From: Glandiceps talaboti
Lineage: Eukaryota; Hemichordata; Enteropneusta; Spengelidae
Assembly: GCF_964340395.1 (NCBI RefSeq)
Contig: NC_135570.1
Location: 18,270,821 to 18,334,820 of the forward strand
Reading direction: 5' to 3'
Length of the DNA stretch: 64,000 nucleotides
Shown here: positions 1 to 10,794 of the stretch, piece by piece
Layout: each line of letters starts with the position of its first letter
How positions within the stretch are numbered: the first letter of the stretch is position 1
Program-made: the position numbers and the translations under genes
The notes under the pieces: model-generated
Database searches by the model: none
What the model saw: the letters and a program-made list of their open reading frames with translations, nothing else
What the model was told of the DNA's origin: nothing

Positions 1-17
1 ATGCATACATGCATGCA

Positions 18-48
<31 letters not shown>
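1..48. repeat. (CATA)n microsatellite
   Basis: Short run of CATA/CATG repeats at the window edge. The 49-221 stretch after it is AT-rich and shows nothing recognisable. Confidence 0.85.
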
Positions 49-50
<2 letters not shown>

Positions 51-221
51 GCGGATTGATTGAAATAATAATAACTTGTTTAATTGTTCAATCAATTATT
101 ATATTAATCAATTCAATTAATGCTTGTTAAATCTACTTTCGTTTGACGTGATGTTTTTGCAATCTTGTATTTCTTTATTTAGATAACCCATGTTTTAGTG
201 TGAAAGGAAGAACCCTCCTTA

Positions 222-440
222 ATGTAATTTTTTATTACAAATTTCGGCAGTTTTATTACATTTTTTTCCTGAAATGTATTACAAATATCGGCAATTTTTA
301 TTACATTTGTCGTTCATAGAAATTATTACAAATTTCGGCAATTATTACAAATGTCGGTTTTATTACATGAAAAACGGGATTTTTATTACAAATATCAGCG
401 TTATTACAAATTTCGGCAATTATTACAAATGTCGGTTGTA
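222..440. repeat. degenerate ~20-bp tandem array
   Basis: About eight imperfect copies of a unit like TTATTACAAATNTCGGCA lie head to tail. The array abuts the 3'-truncated end of the minus-strand LINE. The short reading frame through it is an artefact of the repeat. Confidence 0.75.
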
Positions 441-1799
441 CAATGCTGCTCTGCAGATGTTATTTACATGACAAGTCATTGTAAGTTCCGAGTCAAGTAT
501 AACCCCAAGGTCACGTGTTGTGGATGATGTGTTGACAGTGTTGTCCCCAATTGTGATACGTGGTACAGGATTGGTTTTACTGAATCGAGATGAGAAGTAG
601 ATTATCTCTGTTTTACTGTCATTAAGCTTTAATTTATTCGATGCATACCAAGTTCGTATATCAGCAATGCATGCTTCAATACGCGATACTGTGTTCATGT
701 GTTGTGATCGTTTCATCATCTGGTAAAGTTGAGAGTCATCAGCATACATCATACTGTTTAGATTATGTTGTGAAATCAGATCCTCTAAGGGTGCGACATA
801 CATGGTAAAGAGTATGGGGCCTAGAACTGATCCCTGTGGGATTCCAAAGTTTAGGCTGTGACAGGCAGACTTTGCATTGTTTACTGTTACATGTTGTGTT
901 CGATGCTGGAGGTATGACCTAAACCAGGAGAGTACTGTGCCATCTATCCCAAACCGCTTATGCATTCTGTCTATTAAGATTTGATGGTCAATCGTGTCAA
1001 ATGCTGCAGACAGATCTAATAGGACAAGTATAACATCTTGGTGTCCATCAATAGCATGAAGAATATCATTATAAACACGAATGATAGCGGTTTCTGTACT
1101 GTGGTGTTTACGGTATGCAGACTGCATCTTTGCATATAGGTCATTGCTTTGTAGGTGATGATGAAGTTCATGTGCCAACACTTTCTCAAGAACTTTTGAC
1201 AGGAACGGTAAGTTTGATATTGGTCTGTAATAACTGAGGTCATTGGGGTCATTTTTCAGGTTTTTGATGATGGGTGTAATTATGGCTGTCTTGAATGAGT
1301 TGGGAACACATCCACTTGCCAATGAAGCATTGATGATTTCCGTAATTGATGGTAAAAGTTCATTTATACATTCCTTCAGCATCCAGGTTGGTAGAGGGTC
1401 CAGTTGACAGTGTTTATTTGGTGAATCCATAATTATCTTACAGACCAGCTCTGATGACACAGGTGAGAATTCGCTGAGTCTCTTGGCAATAGGTGTACGG
1501 GAGTTGACAGTGTTCACTGTTGGTACTACTAATTCATCAAGGTCCTCTCTAAGACTGTTGATTTTACTGTCGAAGTAGTTAGCAAATTTGTTTGCCAGTT
1601 TTTCAGGGCAATCGGAAGCTGGTAATGTATTGTCATTTTCTGGAGTCAGCATCTTGACAATAATCTTGAAAAGTTTTTTCTGATCACAGTTTGCAATTCT
1701 GTCCGAGTGGTAAGTAGATTTAGCACGCTCAATCATATGATGGTATGCCTTACATTCTTCTTTGAAGATCTGTTTGTCAATCTCAAGTCCATATGACAT
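423..1799 (-). CDS. LINE reverse transcriptase (ORF2 fragment)
   Basis: Open frame of 458 codons with all core RT motifs of a CR1/Jockey-type LINE. The order is the YYRPISNLPFLSKVLEK finger region, motif A LLDLSAAFDTIDH, motif B GIPQGSVLGPILF and the catalytic motif C YADDSQLY. A thumb region with DLGVILDSELTM follows. The last few residues (after CRAAL, near 441) come from the neighbouring tandem repeat, so the natural C-terminus is lost. The annotated ATG is only the first in the open frame; the protein would normally continue upstream into the endonuclease, now in another frame. The RT frame has no internal stop, which suggests a fairly young copy. It belongs to the element, not the host. 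Confidence 0.85.
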   Translation of the reverse strand: MSYGLEIDKQIFKEECKAYHHMIERAKSTYHSDRIANCDQKKLFKIIVKMLTPENDNTLPASDCPEKLANKFANYFDSKINSLREDLDELVVPTVNTVNSRTPIAKRLSEFSPVSSELVCKIIMDSPNKHCQLDPLPTWMLKECINELLPSITEIINASLASGCVPNSFKTAIITPIIKNLKNDPNDLSYYRPISNLPFLSKVLEKVLAHELHHHLQSNDLYAKMQSAYRKHHSTETAIIRVYNDILHAIDGHQDVILVLLDLSAAFDTIDHQILIDRMHKRFGIDGTVLSWFRSYLQHRTQHVTVNNAKSACHSLNFGIPQGSVLGPILFTMYVAPLEDLISQHNLNSMMYADDSQLYQMMKRSQHMNTVSRIEACIADIRTWYASNKLKLNDSKTEIIYFSSRFSKTNPVPRITIGDNTVNTSSTTRDLGVILDSELTMTCHVNNICRAALYNRHL

Positions 1800-2330
1800 C
1801 CATTTCCTTGAATTACATCAGAGTACCAAGGTGCATGTGGTCTTAAAGTGATGGTGCGAGTCTTCTCTGGGGCATGGTGATTAATATATTGGTGCAAGGT
1901 TGTGTTGTATTGATTTATGATAGTAGTCAGATCGGAAGTGTGGCTTGTGACAAGAGGTGATGCTTGGATGTCTTTGCGCATTTCTGCCATGTTGATGCTC
2001 TTGATTACGATAACAAACTTTGCGCCTTGTTGACTTTACACGAGGTACAGCATCATGATCAGATGGAAGACCTCTGTGAATAGTGGTACTTGAGACGAGG
2101 TTATCTGTTTGGCGTGAGATGATCAAATCAAGAGTGTGCCCACAACGTTGTGTGGTTTCCGTAGAATGTTGTTGAAGGTTGGAGGATTCAAGTAGCTCAA
2201 GGAAGTGGTAATCACAGTAATCATGCCTCGAACCATAAATAACCTGATTACGAGATGGCAGACAACGTAATATCTTTGATAGTGTGACTGATGACAAGTT
2301 AGGATGCGATTGCAATCATTTTGAAAGTGC
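441..2330 (-). mobile_element. CR1/Jockey-like LINE, 5' and 3' truncated
   Basis: A non-LTR retrotransposon on the minus strand. It holds the end of an endonuclease domain (1881-2315) and a reverse-transcriptase domain (423-1799). At least one frameshift lies between them near 1800-1990. The 3' end is cut at about 440, where coding similarity stops at the ACAAAT tandem array, so no LINE tail is seen. ORF1 and the start of ORF2 are missing. Confidence 0.85.
1881..2315 (-). pseudogene. LINE endonuclease fragment
   Basis: End of an apurinic-like (EEP) endonuclease domain, with the TLDLIISR and SDHDAV motifs that close this fold in CR1/Jockey LINEs. The catalytic His of the SDH triplet is present. 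The N-terminal half with the first catalytic residues is missing, and the frame is displaced from the RT downstream. An overlapping frame at 1733-1990 carries the linker (HAPEKTRTITLRPHAPW), so the frameshift falls near 1990. Confidence 0.75.
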
Positions 2331-2988
2331 AAAATCATTTGATTTATATTGGATATGTATGAAACTTTTTGAAATGTGTACATGTATTAAGCATGATCAT
2401 GATTGAGCATTTTGCCAAGTTTCCAGAAATTACATCAGATTAATTACAATCATGATTGTGCAAATCAAATGCACCCCAGATTTGCACATGATTAGTAATA
2501 ACACAGCAGATATGTAGTTATTTCTTGTGAAGTTTAAACTTTTAAATTTCCAATACACCCAACTCTTAGAAAGCTGTACCTGAAGCTTTCGTCCTCTCAC
2601 TAAGGATTTCATCAGCACACTGAAGTAATTAACATGAACTCGGAACACAGGTGTTAATTACTATGTTGAGAATCAACACCACTCATTGGCTTAGTGCAGT
2701 GAGTGATGTTAACACCTGGTCCCATTTAATAATTAAATAATATTATATAATAATAATTTTTATAATAATCGAGTTTATTTGAATATTAACCACCCTACCT
2801 GGGGTAGTTTTGTATGCTGAGTTCGAAAAATGGGGTCATTTTATTAACATCCGTTGCTATGGTAACCAAAATCATCATAATATGCGGATGATTTTTTCCA
2901 AAAGTGGAGGGCGCTTCACAGAACGAGCACACACTTGCAGATCAGCTCTACAAATTTCTGTAATGTAACCGCCGTAATAACGAAAACT
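2331..2988. other. intergenic, mostly repeat-derived
   Basis: No gene is seen. 2480-2700 holds an interspersed repeat listed separately. 2720-2775 is AT-rich. The last ~100 bp are probably 5' UTR of the plus-strand LINE that starts at 2989. Confidence 0.5.
2480..2700 (-). repeat. interspersed repeat, inverted copy of 10220-10390
   Basis: The stretch with TTAGAAAGCTGTACCTGAAG, TGTTGAGAATCAACACCACT and the AAGTTTAAACTT core recurs in opposite orientation at 10220-10390. The two copies differ at several sites and by a ~60-bp indel. They are members of one dispersed family, not a recent duplication. Confidence 0.7.
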
Positions 2989-3993
2989 ATGTCAAAACCA
3001 AGGTGTGAGGACTGTAAAGGGAACAGAGGTGTAAAGCTGTGACAGGGAGATCTCATGCTCTGCAAGACATGCAATAAGAAGAGATTTCGACCTTCCGATG
3101 CTGGGCAACATAAATCAGTAGGTGCTACCAATATGGCAACTATGCCACGTGATGCTGAGACACCTGTATCCCGTACTACTGGGAATTGCAATATTTCACT
3201 GAGTAACGACTCCAGTAATTCTCCTGTAATGTTATCGTCTTCTATCTTACTGGCTGGCATATCCATACAGCTAAGTGAAATTATCGCAAGACTCCAAAAG
3301 CTTGAAAACTTGCACGAAAACATTCAACAATTGGATAACAACATGGTTGCAATCAAAACTTCTATGGAATTTATGAACTCTCAGTTCGAACAATTCAGAA
3401 GACAGATTACCAGACTAGAAAGTAATAACAAGAAACTAACTGAGGAAAATGAAAATCTCAGAGAAAGACTTGAAAACCTCGAATCTAGCAAAGATGACCT
3501 CGATCAGTATATGTGACGGGACAACTTGGAAATTCATGGCATACCAGAGACAGATGGTGAGAACACAGATGATATTGCTTCCAAAGTCATCAAAGCAATA
3601 GACATTAACACATCAATGAATGATATTGACGTTTCACATCGCATCGGAACAAAGACGAGCTCAAGAACCAATCCGCATCAACCATCTGGCCGACCCCGCC
3701 CCATTATCATTCGCTTCACCAATAGGTGCTCCAGAAACCGTGTTTTCAGCAAGAAAAGGAATCTACAGAATACAACTACACAGAACCTAGGCTTTGAAGA
3801 ACAAAGTAAGATCTACATAAATGAAAACTTGACCCAGAGAAGAAGATTGTTATTCGGTAAGGCCAACGAAAAGAGAAAACAAACACAATGGAAATTTTTG
3901 TGGACTCAGAATGGCAAAATCTTAGCACGTAAAAACACCACGACACAAATAGTAAACATTGACAGTGATAGTAATATCACCAAAATAGTGTAA
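2989..3993 (+). pseudogene. LINE ORF1 protein with two in-frame stops
   Basis: Reads from ATG 2989 as MSKPRCEDCKGNRGVKL, then an in-frame TGA at 3040, then LCKTCNKKRF. The two CxxC pairs (CEDC, CKTC) form a PHD-like or zinc-ribbon module at the N-terminus. A coiled coil follows at about 3290-3510, where Leu/Ile/Glu/Lys heptads are clear. A second TGA at 3514 interrupts the junction to an L1-ORF1-like RNA-binding domain (3526-3993; starts NLEIHGIPE, contains DVSHRIG and RPIIIRF). Such proteins coat LINE RNA and act as nucleic-acid chaperones. The two stops make this copy non-functional. All three parts are in the same frame, so they are one ORF with nonsense mutations and not two genes. Confidence 0.8.
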
Positions 3994-4065
3994 ATTGTAT
4001 ATCCATGTCGTGGCATTTCCATAACTTATCTTCAATTTATTCACTTGTAGTTTTCCCCGAAGCCA

Positions 4066-6199
4066 ATGGATGATATAGATAGTTTCCATAAATACACCTG
4101 TGAGACCTATTCTGTTGAAAAGTTCAATGACTCCTTTTCACATTCGTCCAATTCTCCACTGTCAATTATTCATCTCAACATACATTCCTTGAGCAAAAAC
4201 TTTGAACAACTTAGCCTTTTTTGCGAAGATACTCTGTCAACAAAATTCAAAATCATTGCGTTATCAGAGACTTGGAAGTTCACAAACTCTTCATACTTTA
4301 ACATTCCACACTATCAGCTGATCACAAATTGCAGACAGAACAGGGCACAGGGAGGAGGGAGGAGGAGTAGCAATGTATGTAAGTGACTCCTTGGATTTTC
4401 AAGTGATAAGTGGGATTGAAATCCCAAACACTGAGTGTTTATGGCTTGAATTTCAATTACACTCTGGCAAATTTACTCTTTGTGTGTTATATAGAAAACC
4501 AGCCACCAACATTGATGATTTCAACTACTCTCTTTATCATTCTTTACAGAACAAAAACTTTACAAGATCTAACTGTCTTCTCGTTGGTGACTTCAACATC
4601 GACTTTGATAGTCGTGATTCACCGAGTATAAGACACCACTTTGATGTCCTCTCTTCTCTCAACTTCCAACAACTAATAAGTGTGCTCACCTGTATTTCTC
4701 AAACCTCATCTACCATTATCGGTCATGTTTACTCAAATATCACCGATCACGTTATTCAGTGTGGTACAATCACTGCTGAAATTACTGATCATTTCCCTAC
4801 TTTCACATTCATTGAAGACATTGATCATATATTCATCAAGGAAAGGTTTTCCTATGCAAGGGACTACTCACGTTATGACGCCAATAGCTTTCAACAAATT
4901 CTAGCTGTTAGTGACTGGTCAAATGTTTATGCTTCAACAGACATTAATACAGCATATGATATGTTCAGTATTACTTTTGAAAATGCGTGTTCACAGATTG
5001 CCCCACAGGAGGAGAATAAATTCAAAGTCCCCTCGTAAACCATGGATTACACGTGCTCTTTACAAATCTATTGAACACAAGCACTGGTCTTAAAAAACAT
5101 TATAGTCGCTACAAAAATCTCTGACTCTTTTGAGGAAATCAAAGAAATCATATTATTCGAATTTAATTACTCAAAATAAGTACGACTCAACCAAACTATG
5201 GAATACTATAAATGAACTAACAGGCAAAATATCTAGTACTCGCACCAAACTACCTAAACATCTTGAAATTCCAAATCACCAAAATCATTCTGACATAGTT
5301 ACAGACCCTAGTCAAATTTTACATAGTTTTAATACTTTCTTCACTAACATAGGGGAAGACCTCGCAAACAAAATACACACAACAACCAGCCATGCTTCCT
5401 TTCTTGGTCACACTTGTAATCATTCATTCTTTCTCCACCCTGTCATTAAAGAGAACATTGAGACTGAACTAAGAAAACTAGATCCACATAAAGCATGTGG
5501 TCATGATGGTATAACCGCACATCTTTTACATGACGCCGCCTCTCTTATTAGTTACCCTCTTGCTTACAGTGTCAATTTAACCTTAACAACAGGTACATTC
5601 CCAACTAACATGAAACTTGCTAAAGTCATTCCTATTTATAAGAGAGGCTCACCATATAATACAAACAACTATCGTCCCATCTCTATCCTCCCATCTCTTA
5701 GTAAACTTTTTGAGAAAATTGTAAACAAGCAGTTGGTACATTTTCTTGACAGTTTCAATATCCTGCATAGGGAACAATACGGTTTTAGAAAATCACATAG
5801 CACCAAACTCTCGCTCATTGACTTAGTCTATGACCTGTTGAATGAATTTGATAAAGGTAATTTTGTCCTCAGAATCTTCCTTGATCTAACAAAGGCTTTT
5901 GACACAATTAATCACTCTATCCTTCTTTCTAAACTTTCTCATATTGGTGTTAGAGGCACTCCTCTAAAATGGTTTGAAAGTTATCTCTCCAATAGACGCC
6001 AATATGTATCTGCTGCAGGACACAACTCCTCTATTCTACAAATTAAGTATGGTGTTCCTCAAGGATCTATTCTTGGCCCCCTATTGTTTCTAATTTACAT
6101 AAACGACCTTCCAAACTGTTCAAATTTCTTTAACTTTAAACTTTTTGCCGATGATTCCAATCTTTTCCATGCCTACGAAAATAATTCTTTTAATGCTTC
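4066..6199 (+). pseudogene. LINE ORF2, endonuclease plus RT, 5' part of split copy
   Basis: Starts at ATG 4066. The endonuclease opens with IIHLNIHSLSKNFEQL and IIALSETW, shifts frame near 4365, and continues with LVGDFNIDF and ITDHFP. A second frameshift or stop lies near 5036-5130. RT follows with NNYRPISILPSLSKLFEK, motif A FLDLTKAFDTINH, motif B GVPQGSILGPLLF and motif C FADDSNLF. The frame ends where a different LINE is joined at about 6200. Catalytic boxes are intact, but the frameshifts and the split make the gene dead. Confidence 0.85.
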
Positions 6200-7704
6200 A
6201 GAAACTACATCAATTTGGTATACAAGGCAGTGCATTGACATGGTTCCGTACCTATCATACACAAGTTGTAGAGTTAAATTCCACATTATCAGAAAGCATG
6301 GGCATTTCTTGTGGGGTACCCCAAGGTTCAATCCTGGGACCTTTATTTTTCACCCTTTATATCAATGACTTGCCGGAAACAGTTATAAAGGCTCAAGTAA
6401 TTATGTATGCAGATGACACGGCTATTTTCTATTCAAGCAAATCAGTTGCTGATATTGAAGTGACACTCACAGAGGAAATAATACATGTCAAGGCCTGGCT
6501 TGACTCAAACAAGTTAACACTGAATACAAGTAAAACCAAGACCATGCTTTTCGGTTCATCACAAAAACTAAAATTAAATTCAGTTTTGCAAATTCGAATA
6601 CAGGGAGACCTAGTGGAGCAAGTATTTGATTTCAAATACTTAGGGGTTTGGCTGGATTCAAAATTGAAATTTTCATATTTCCAAAATTTCTGCTAAAATT
6701 TCTCTAAAACTTGGTCTACTGTCGAGAATCAAACACTTTTTGCCGATGGGACTTAGGAACATGATGTTCAATACCTTAGTCCTTCCCCATTTCGATTATG
6801 CTGCAAATGTATGGTGTTATATGAATCAAAAGTATTTGAAGACACTTGAACTCCTCCATAAATGAGCTGGTCGACTGCTCCTCGAATTTCCCTGTGATAC
6901 TAGTACGGGTTGGGTATATGAAAACTTGGGTTGGGTCAGCCCTCAAATTAGATGGAAGCGCCAACTGGCAACACTCGTCTACAAATCCATAACAGGCAAT
7001 GCACCAAGTTACCTCACTGAAATGTTCAATCTTTCCAACCAAATTCATCTTCATAACACAAGACAGGCCAGTAAAGGTAACATATACATCCCTACAGTTA
7101 AAACGGAATATGGGAAACGGGCATTTCACTATAGTGGTGCTGTTCTATGGAACAATCTACCCATATCCATAAGATCAGCTCCAAACCCATTGTACAGTTA
7201 AAACTGAATATGGGAAACGGGCATTTCACTATAGTGGTGCTGTTCTATGGAACAATCCACCCCTATCCATAAGATCAGCGCCGAACCCATTGTACAGTTA
7301 AAACTGAAACGGGCATTTCACTATAGTGGTGCTGTTCTATGGAACAATCCACCCCTATCCATAAGATCAGCGCCGAACCCATTGTATAGTTAAAACTGAA
7401 TATGGGAAACGGGCATTTCACTATAGTGGTGCTGTTCTATGGAACAATCTACCCCTATCCATAAGATCAGCTCCAAACCCATTGTACAGTTAAAACTGAA
7501 TATGAGAAACGGGCATTTCACTATAGTGGTGCTGTTCTATGGAAAATCTACCCCTATCCATAAGATCAGCTCCAAACCCATTGTACAGTTAAAACTGAAT
7601 ATGGGAAACGGGCATTTCACTATAGTGGTGCTGTTCTATGGAAAATCTACCCCTATCCATAAGATCAGCTCCAAACTCATTGATATTTAAAAGACATCTT
7701 AAGA
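6200..7704 (+). pseudogene. RT fragment of the nested LINE
   Basis: Carries RT motif B GVPQGSILGPLFF, motif C YADDTAIF and the thumb region (AWLDSNKLTLNTSKTKTM, FDFKYLGVWLDS) in one frame to about 6696. A frameshift or stop then intervenes. Decayed C-terminal coding follows (LPHFDYAANVW; WKRQLATLVYKSITGNAPSYL) up to a region that has been amplified six-fold (7091-7690). After the last repeat the normal ending IFKRHLKNVVW is reached. The element supplies no intact protein. Confidence 0.75.
7091..7690 (+). repeat. six tandem ~100-bp copies of a LINE ORF 3' end
   Basis: The segment coding KRAFHYSGAVLWN (normally single near the C-terminus of this LINE) is repeated. GCATTTCACTATAGTGG starts at 7121, 7221, 7313, 7413, 7513 and 7612, a spacing of 100, 92, 100, 100 and 99 bp. 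Copies differ by few bases, so the array is young. Confidence 0.9.
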
Positions 7705-7906
7705 ATGTAGTCTGGTAATGTGGGTGGATATCTTTTAAAGTGCACTGTGCGTCTGTAACTTTTTGTCCTGGTTTGTCCCTTCTGTTGGTTTGTTTTGTTT
7801 GTTTTCTGTGTACGTAATCTTGCAACAGGTTCCATTGGGAGAACAGTGCTAATGCACTGAAATGGTGTCTGTATATGAAAGATTAATAAATAAATAAATA
7901 AATAAA

Positions 7907-8605
7907 AACAACGCAACAGAGTCCATCTCACAAATGTCGAAAATGGTGCAATGCAAACAAACTCACAATAAATTATTCCAAAACAAATTATATGCTTCTT
8001 TCACCTCATCATAAACATATCAATCACCATGATGATCTTTACATTTATAATGAAATACTTAAAAGAAGTAAACAATAGTTGCTACCTGGGTATTATTATT
8101 GATAATCATGCTACATGGAAATCGCAAATCACTAAAGTGCTTGGTAAAATAAATCCTAAAATTGGCATTATATCTAAACTTCGACACTACCTCCCAAAAT
8201 TTGTACTTGTACTACTCTACAATTCACTTATCCTTCCTCACCTATCATATTGTTTAGAAGTCTGGGGAAATACATATCGTTCTTCATTAGATCGTATCTT
8301 AAAGGCACAGAAAAAACTTGTTCGCATTATTACTTTTAATCATATTCTTTTACCCATAGTAAACCCCTTTTTCACACTCTTGACATTCTTGATATTTATA
8401 GTCAATTTAAATATCAGATTTGTATATTTATTCCGACCTTATTAATAATAGGTAGCAAGACTACCAAGAAATTTCAGCGATTATTTTTCATCCATTCAAC
8501 ATAGCTACCAAACAAGATCGGTGACGAATTGTAATATTTCCATACCAAGGAAAACGTTCACTCTTAGCCAGTACTCTCTAGACTACCATGGTGGTAAATT
8601 CTGTA
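7907..8605 (+). pseudogene. LINE ORF2, 3' part of the split outer copy
   Basis: Continuation of the outer LINE after the nested insertion. It reads KWCNANKLTINYSKTNY, then a stop and frameshift near 8070, then SCYLGIIIDNHATWKSQI and LPHLSYCLEVWGN (RT thumb and connection), and ends with RLPRNFSDYFSSIQHSYQTR at about 8450-8600. The sequence order fits directly onto the FADD end at about 6199, so little was lost at the insertion site. Confidence 0.8.
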
Positions 8606-9299
8606 AGTAAATTATACGTAATACATACAGACTGACCTAGCATTTGCTTTCACAAAAATCAGTCTTTAATTTCATGAAAGCTGTGTGGCAAATAAAATCG
8701 AGAGTTTCAAGTTATTCCGTATATTTTAGTTTAATACCCGTCAGCAAATAATGTTATCAACAGGTCAGCGATATGTGTTCCACGGACACTCGCCACAGTC
8801 AGTACAGTACTACTGCGCTCGTATCAGAAAAACTTGAAATCGGTATTCTTTTCACTAAATTTTGCAACATTAGTTTATGACAACTAAACTTCACTCAGCT
8901 CATGTTCAACTTTTTCAAATGCACACAAATCTGTCTGAAAAATCGTAAGTAGAGACCAAAGGGGTTTTGTGAAAATCTGAGTCATCGCTACCGTAGATGT
9001 CAATCAAATACTAGTGCCTAAATGCTTAGGGGAATACTGGACAATTGAGATCTTCGCTGGGCCGCAGTGCTAGTGCCAATTTAGTCATAAATAAAATAAT
9101 ATTGTTATACTTTTATTCATATACATGGCAAGTACCAAGCTCCCAATTGTTACGACTTGAAGCTTGAATGGGAAATGTTGAACAATTAGTTGTGGGTGTA
9201 AAACGTCAACCTTTACACCTCCTACACAACAACCATAAGTGATATTCCTCTAAAGTCCTCCCAACATTTTTCATTATTATATAATATTTAAATCCCTCT
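8606..9299. other. no recognised feature
   Basis: AT-rich non-coding DNA. No ORF, hairpin or known repeat could be supported. It is also where earlier exons of the phospho-lyase gene could lie, but none was found. Confidence 0.5.
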
Positions 9300-9305
9300 G
9301 CTTGT

Positions 9306-9370
9306 GATAATAATAATAATAATAATAATACTACTACTACTACTACTACTAATAATAATAATAATAATAA
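9306..9370. repeat. (TAA)n/(CTA)n microsatellite
   Basis: Runs of TAA, then ACT, then AAT triplets. Read on the minus strand they are the (ATT)n tail of the LINE remnant 9300-10095. Confidence 0.85.
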
Positions 9371-9412
9371 ACAACTTTATTGTAACCTTATCTATCTTAC
9401 CAGATATCAGTA

Positions 9413-9477
9413 CAATACAATAAAATACAATACAATACAATACAATACAATACAATACAATACAATACAATACAATA
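9413..9477. repeat. (AATAC)n pentanucleotide array
   Basis: About 12 near-perfect AATAC units. The reverse complement (GTATT) lies in the 3' UTR of the minus-strand LINE remnant. A related (TATTG)n stretch occurs in the retroposon end at 45380-45493. Confidence 0.9.
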
Positions 9478-9505
9478 AAGTATAAAGAAAAATACTTGTA
9501 TTGAC

Positions 9506-9528
9506 CACACACACACACACACACACAA
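9506..9528. repeat. (CA)n microsatellite
   Basis: Eleven CA dinucleotides. Confidence 0.9.
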
Positions 9529-10219
9529 AGTATTTTCGCAATGTGAAAATCAACACAGCATATTCGTTATACAGATAGTGATGAGCCGCTGAGGCCAGAT
9601 GTAATCAGAGGGCCTGAAAGGTACTAAATGTATTTGTCGAGTGTACATCACGAGGCAGATGATATATTTTTGTTCAAATGATATTCTCAAATTTTGAATC
9701 CATGTTGAATAAATTGGCTTATTTCAACTAATGTATTTTTGTCTTTTACTTTAAGAATCTTTATGAGATTCTCATTATCTGTGCTTGTTGTAGAATATTT
9801 GTGAAAGAGTTTCCTTTCCTTTCATTTTGATATCCTGTACAGCGTAATACATAGAAAATGCTCCTCGTCTTCTATTTCACCTTGTTTACATACAGGGCAT
9901 GTCCTGCTTGATAAGGTAGTGTTTGTGTATCTTCCAGTTTCTATATGTAAAATAGGTGCACTAATTCTAAGTTTTGTCTTTGCTGATCTGTATTGTGGGT
10001 TTTTAAATTCTTCTAAATAGTTTTCAAAATGCATATCCATTTTAATTTGTCTATATGTATGTGACAGATTAAAATGCCCCCCCCCCCCCATCCCTGTTCA
10101 AAGTATGTCCTGATGTATCTTGCCTCCTTTACCCACCTTTCAAAATAAGAGGGTTCACAGTGATAAATGGTCACTGTTGGGGCAAATTTGGTGTATGTGT
10201 TTGGACACTTCAGACGTAC

Positions 10220-10390
10220 TGTTCGGACACCTATGTTCTAGAAAGTTGTGAGTGGTGTTGATTCTCAACATAGTAAATAACACCTGTGTTCCTACTTCCT
10301 ATCTTCAGGTACAGCTTTCCAAGAGTTGGTTGTGTTGGAAATTGAAAAGTTTAAACTTCACAAGAAATGGCTAATACCACACAGTTTAAC
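10220..10390 (+). repeat. interspersed repeat, inverted copy of 2480-2700
   Basis: Shares TGTTGATTCTCAACATAGTA, AGGTACAGCTTTCCAAGAGT and the AAGTTTAAACTTCACAAGAA core with the reverse complement of 2480-2700. It ends about 100 bp upstream of the exon at 10489. Confidence 0.7.
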
Positions 10391-10488
10391 CAACATAGAA
10401 AGATATGTAGTTGTTATCCAAAGTAGTTATATGGGGTTTGGGGATAAATGTTTTCTTTCTAATTATCATCATTAATTCTGTTTGCTAG

Positions 10489-10643
10489 TTCGGTGGTAAT
10501 CCTGTTTCCTGTGCCATTGGTATTGCTGTTTTTGATGTTATGAAAGAAGAAAATCTGATGTTAAATGCCCACAAAGTTGGTGAATATTTACTTGTAGGTT
10601 TAAGAAAGTTGATGGAAGCTCACTTTCTTATAGGTCATGTTAG
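10489..10643 (+). CDS. ETNPPL: ETNPPL/PHYKPL-type phospho-lyase, internal exon
   Basis: Coding exon of 155 bp, phase 0 at its start and 2 at its end. The acceptor is TTCTGTTTGCTAG and the donor AG|GTATGT. It codes [19 protein letters not shown] and then a helix up to LIGHVR. FGGNP is the conserved loop after the PLP-lysine region in class-III aminotransferase-fold enzymes. The rest matches the start of the small C-terminal domain of ethanolamine-phosphate phospho-lyase and 5-phosphohydroxy-lysine phospho-lyase (AGXT2L1/AGXT2L2), which break phosphoamino substrates to ammonia, phosphate and an aldehyde. The catalytic Lys and substrate-binding N-terminus belong to exons that are not in this window. 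Which of the two paralogues it represents is uncertain; an invertebrate may carry one co-orthologue. Confidence 0.88.
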
Positions 10644-10794
10644 GTATGTATAAAGGAGTGATTTACATTCATGCATGATATAATAGGAGTAAAGGAATAC
10701 AAAAATGGTTTGAGTTTTTGACTAGTGTTGCACCTCATTGGGCTTTTTCAACAAATTAGAATTGCATATGTTATATGTTTTAATTTGTTATATC

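Larger units (their letters stand above)
6200..7906 (+). mobile_element. 5'-truncated LINE nested in another LINE
   Basis: The inserted copy begins inside its RT (FGIQGSALTWFRTYH) and ends in a TAAATAAATAAATAAA tail at about 7887-7906. It is in the same orientation as its host element. Its protein differs from the outer LINE (YADDTAIF instead of FADDSNLF), so this is a nested insertion and not a duplication. A clear target-site duplication is not visible. Confidence 0.8.
2989..8605 (+). mobile_element. near full-length CR1-like LINE, interrupted by a second LINE
   Basis: Two-ORF non-LTR retrotransposon. ORF1 is 2989-3993. ORF2 starts at 4066 with an endonuclease and runs to an RT that stops at about 6199, just after its FADD box. 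The frame content resumes at about 7907 with the KWCNANKLTINYSKTNY thumb region and runs to about 8605. Between lies an independent LINE 3' half. Both ORFs carry stops or frameshifts, so the copy is dead. Confidence 0.85.
9300..10095 (-). mobile_element. 3' end of a LINE
   Basis: The minus strand codes 9822-10091 for a LINE ORF2 C-terminus: TKLRISAPILHIETGRY, then CPVCKQGEIEDEEHF, a Cys-rich C-terminal tail typical of LINEs of the kind also seen at 27234-30598. Downstream on the same strand the UTR reaches AATAAAGTTGTTTATTATTATT, a classic LINE 3' end with an ATT tail at 9300-9370. The 5' part is missing; a poly-C run marks the break at 10078-10089. Confidence 0.75.

Noticed and set aside
8606-10488. 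Upstream exon of the phospho-lyase gene (PLP-lysine region)
   Set aside because: I looked for coding sequence leading to the FGGNP exon and a donor of matching phase, and found only LINE and repeat DNA.
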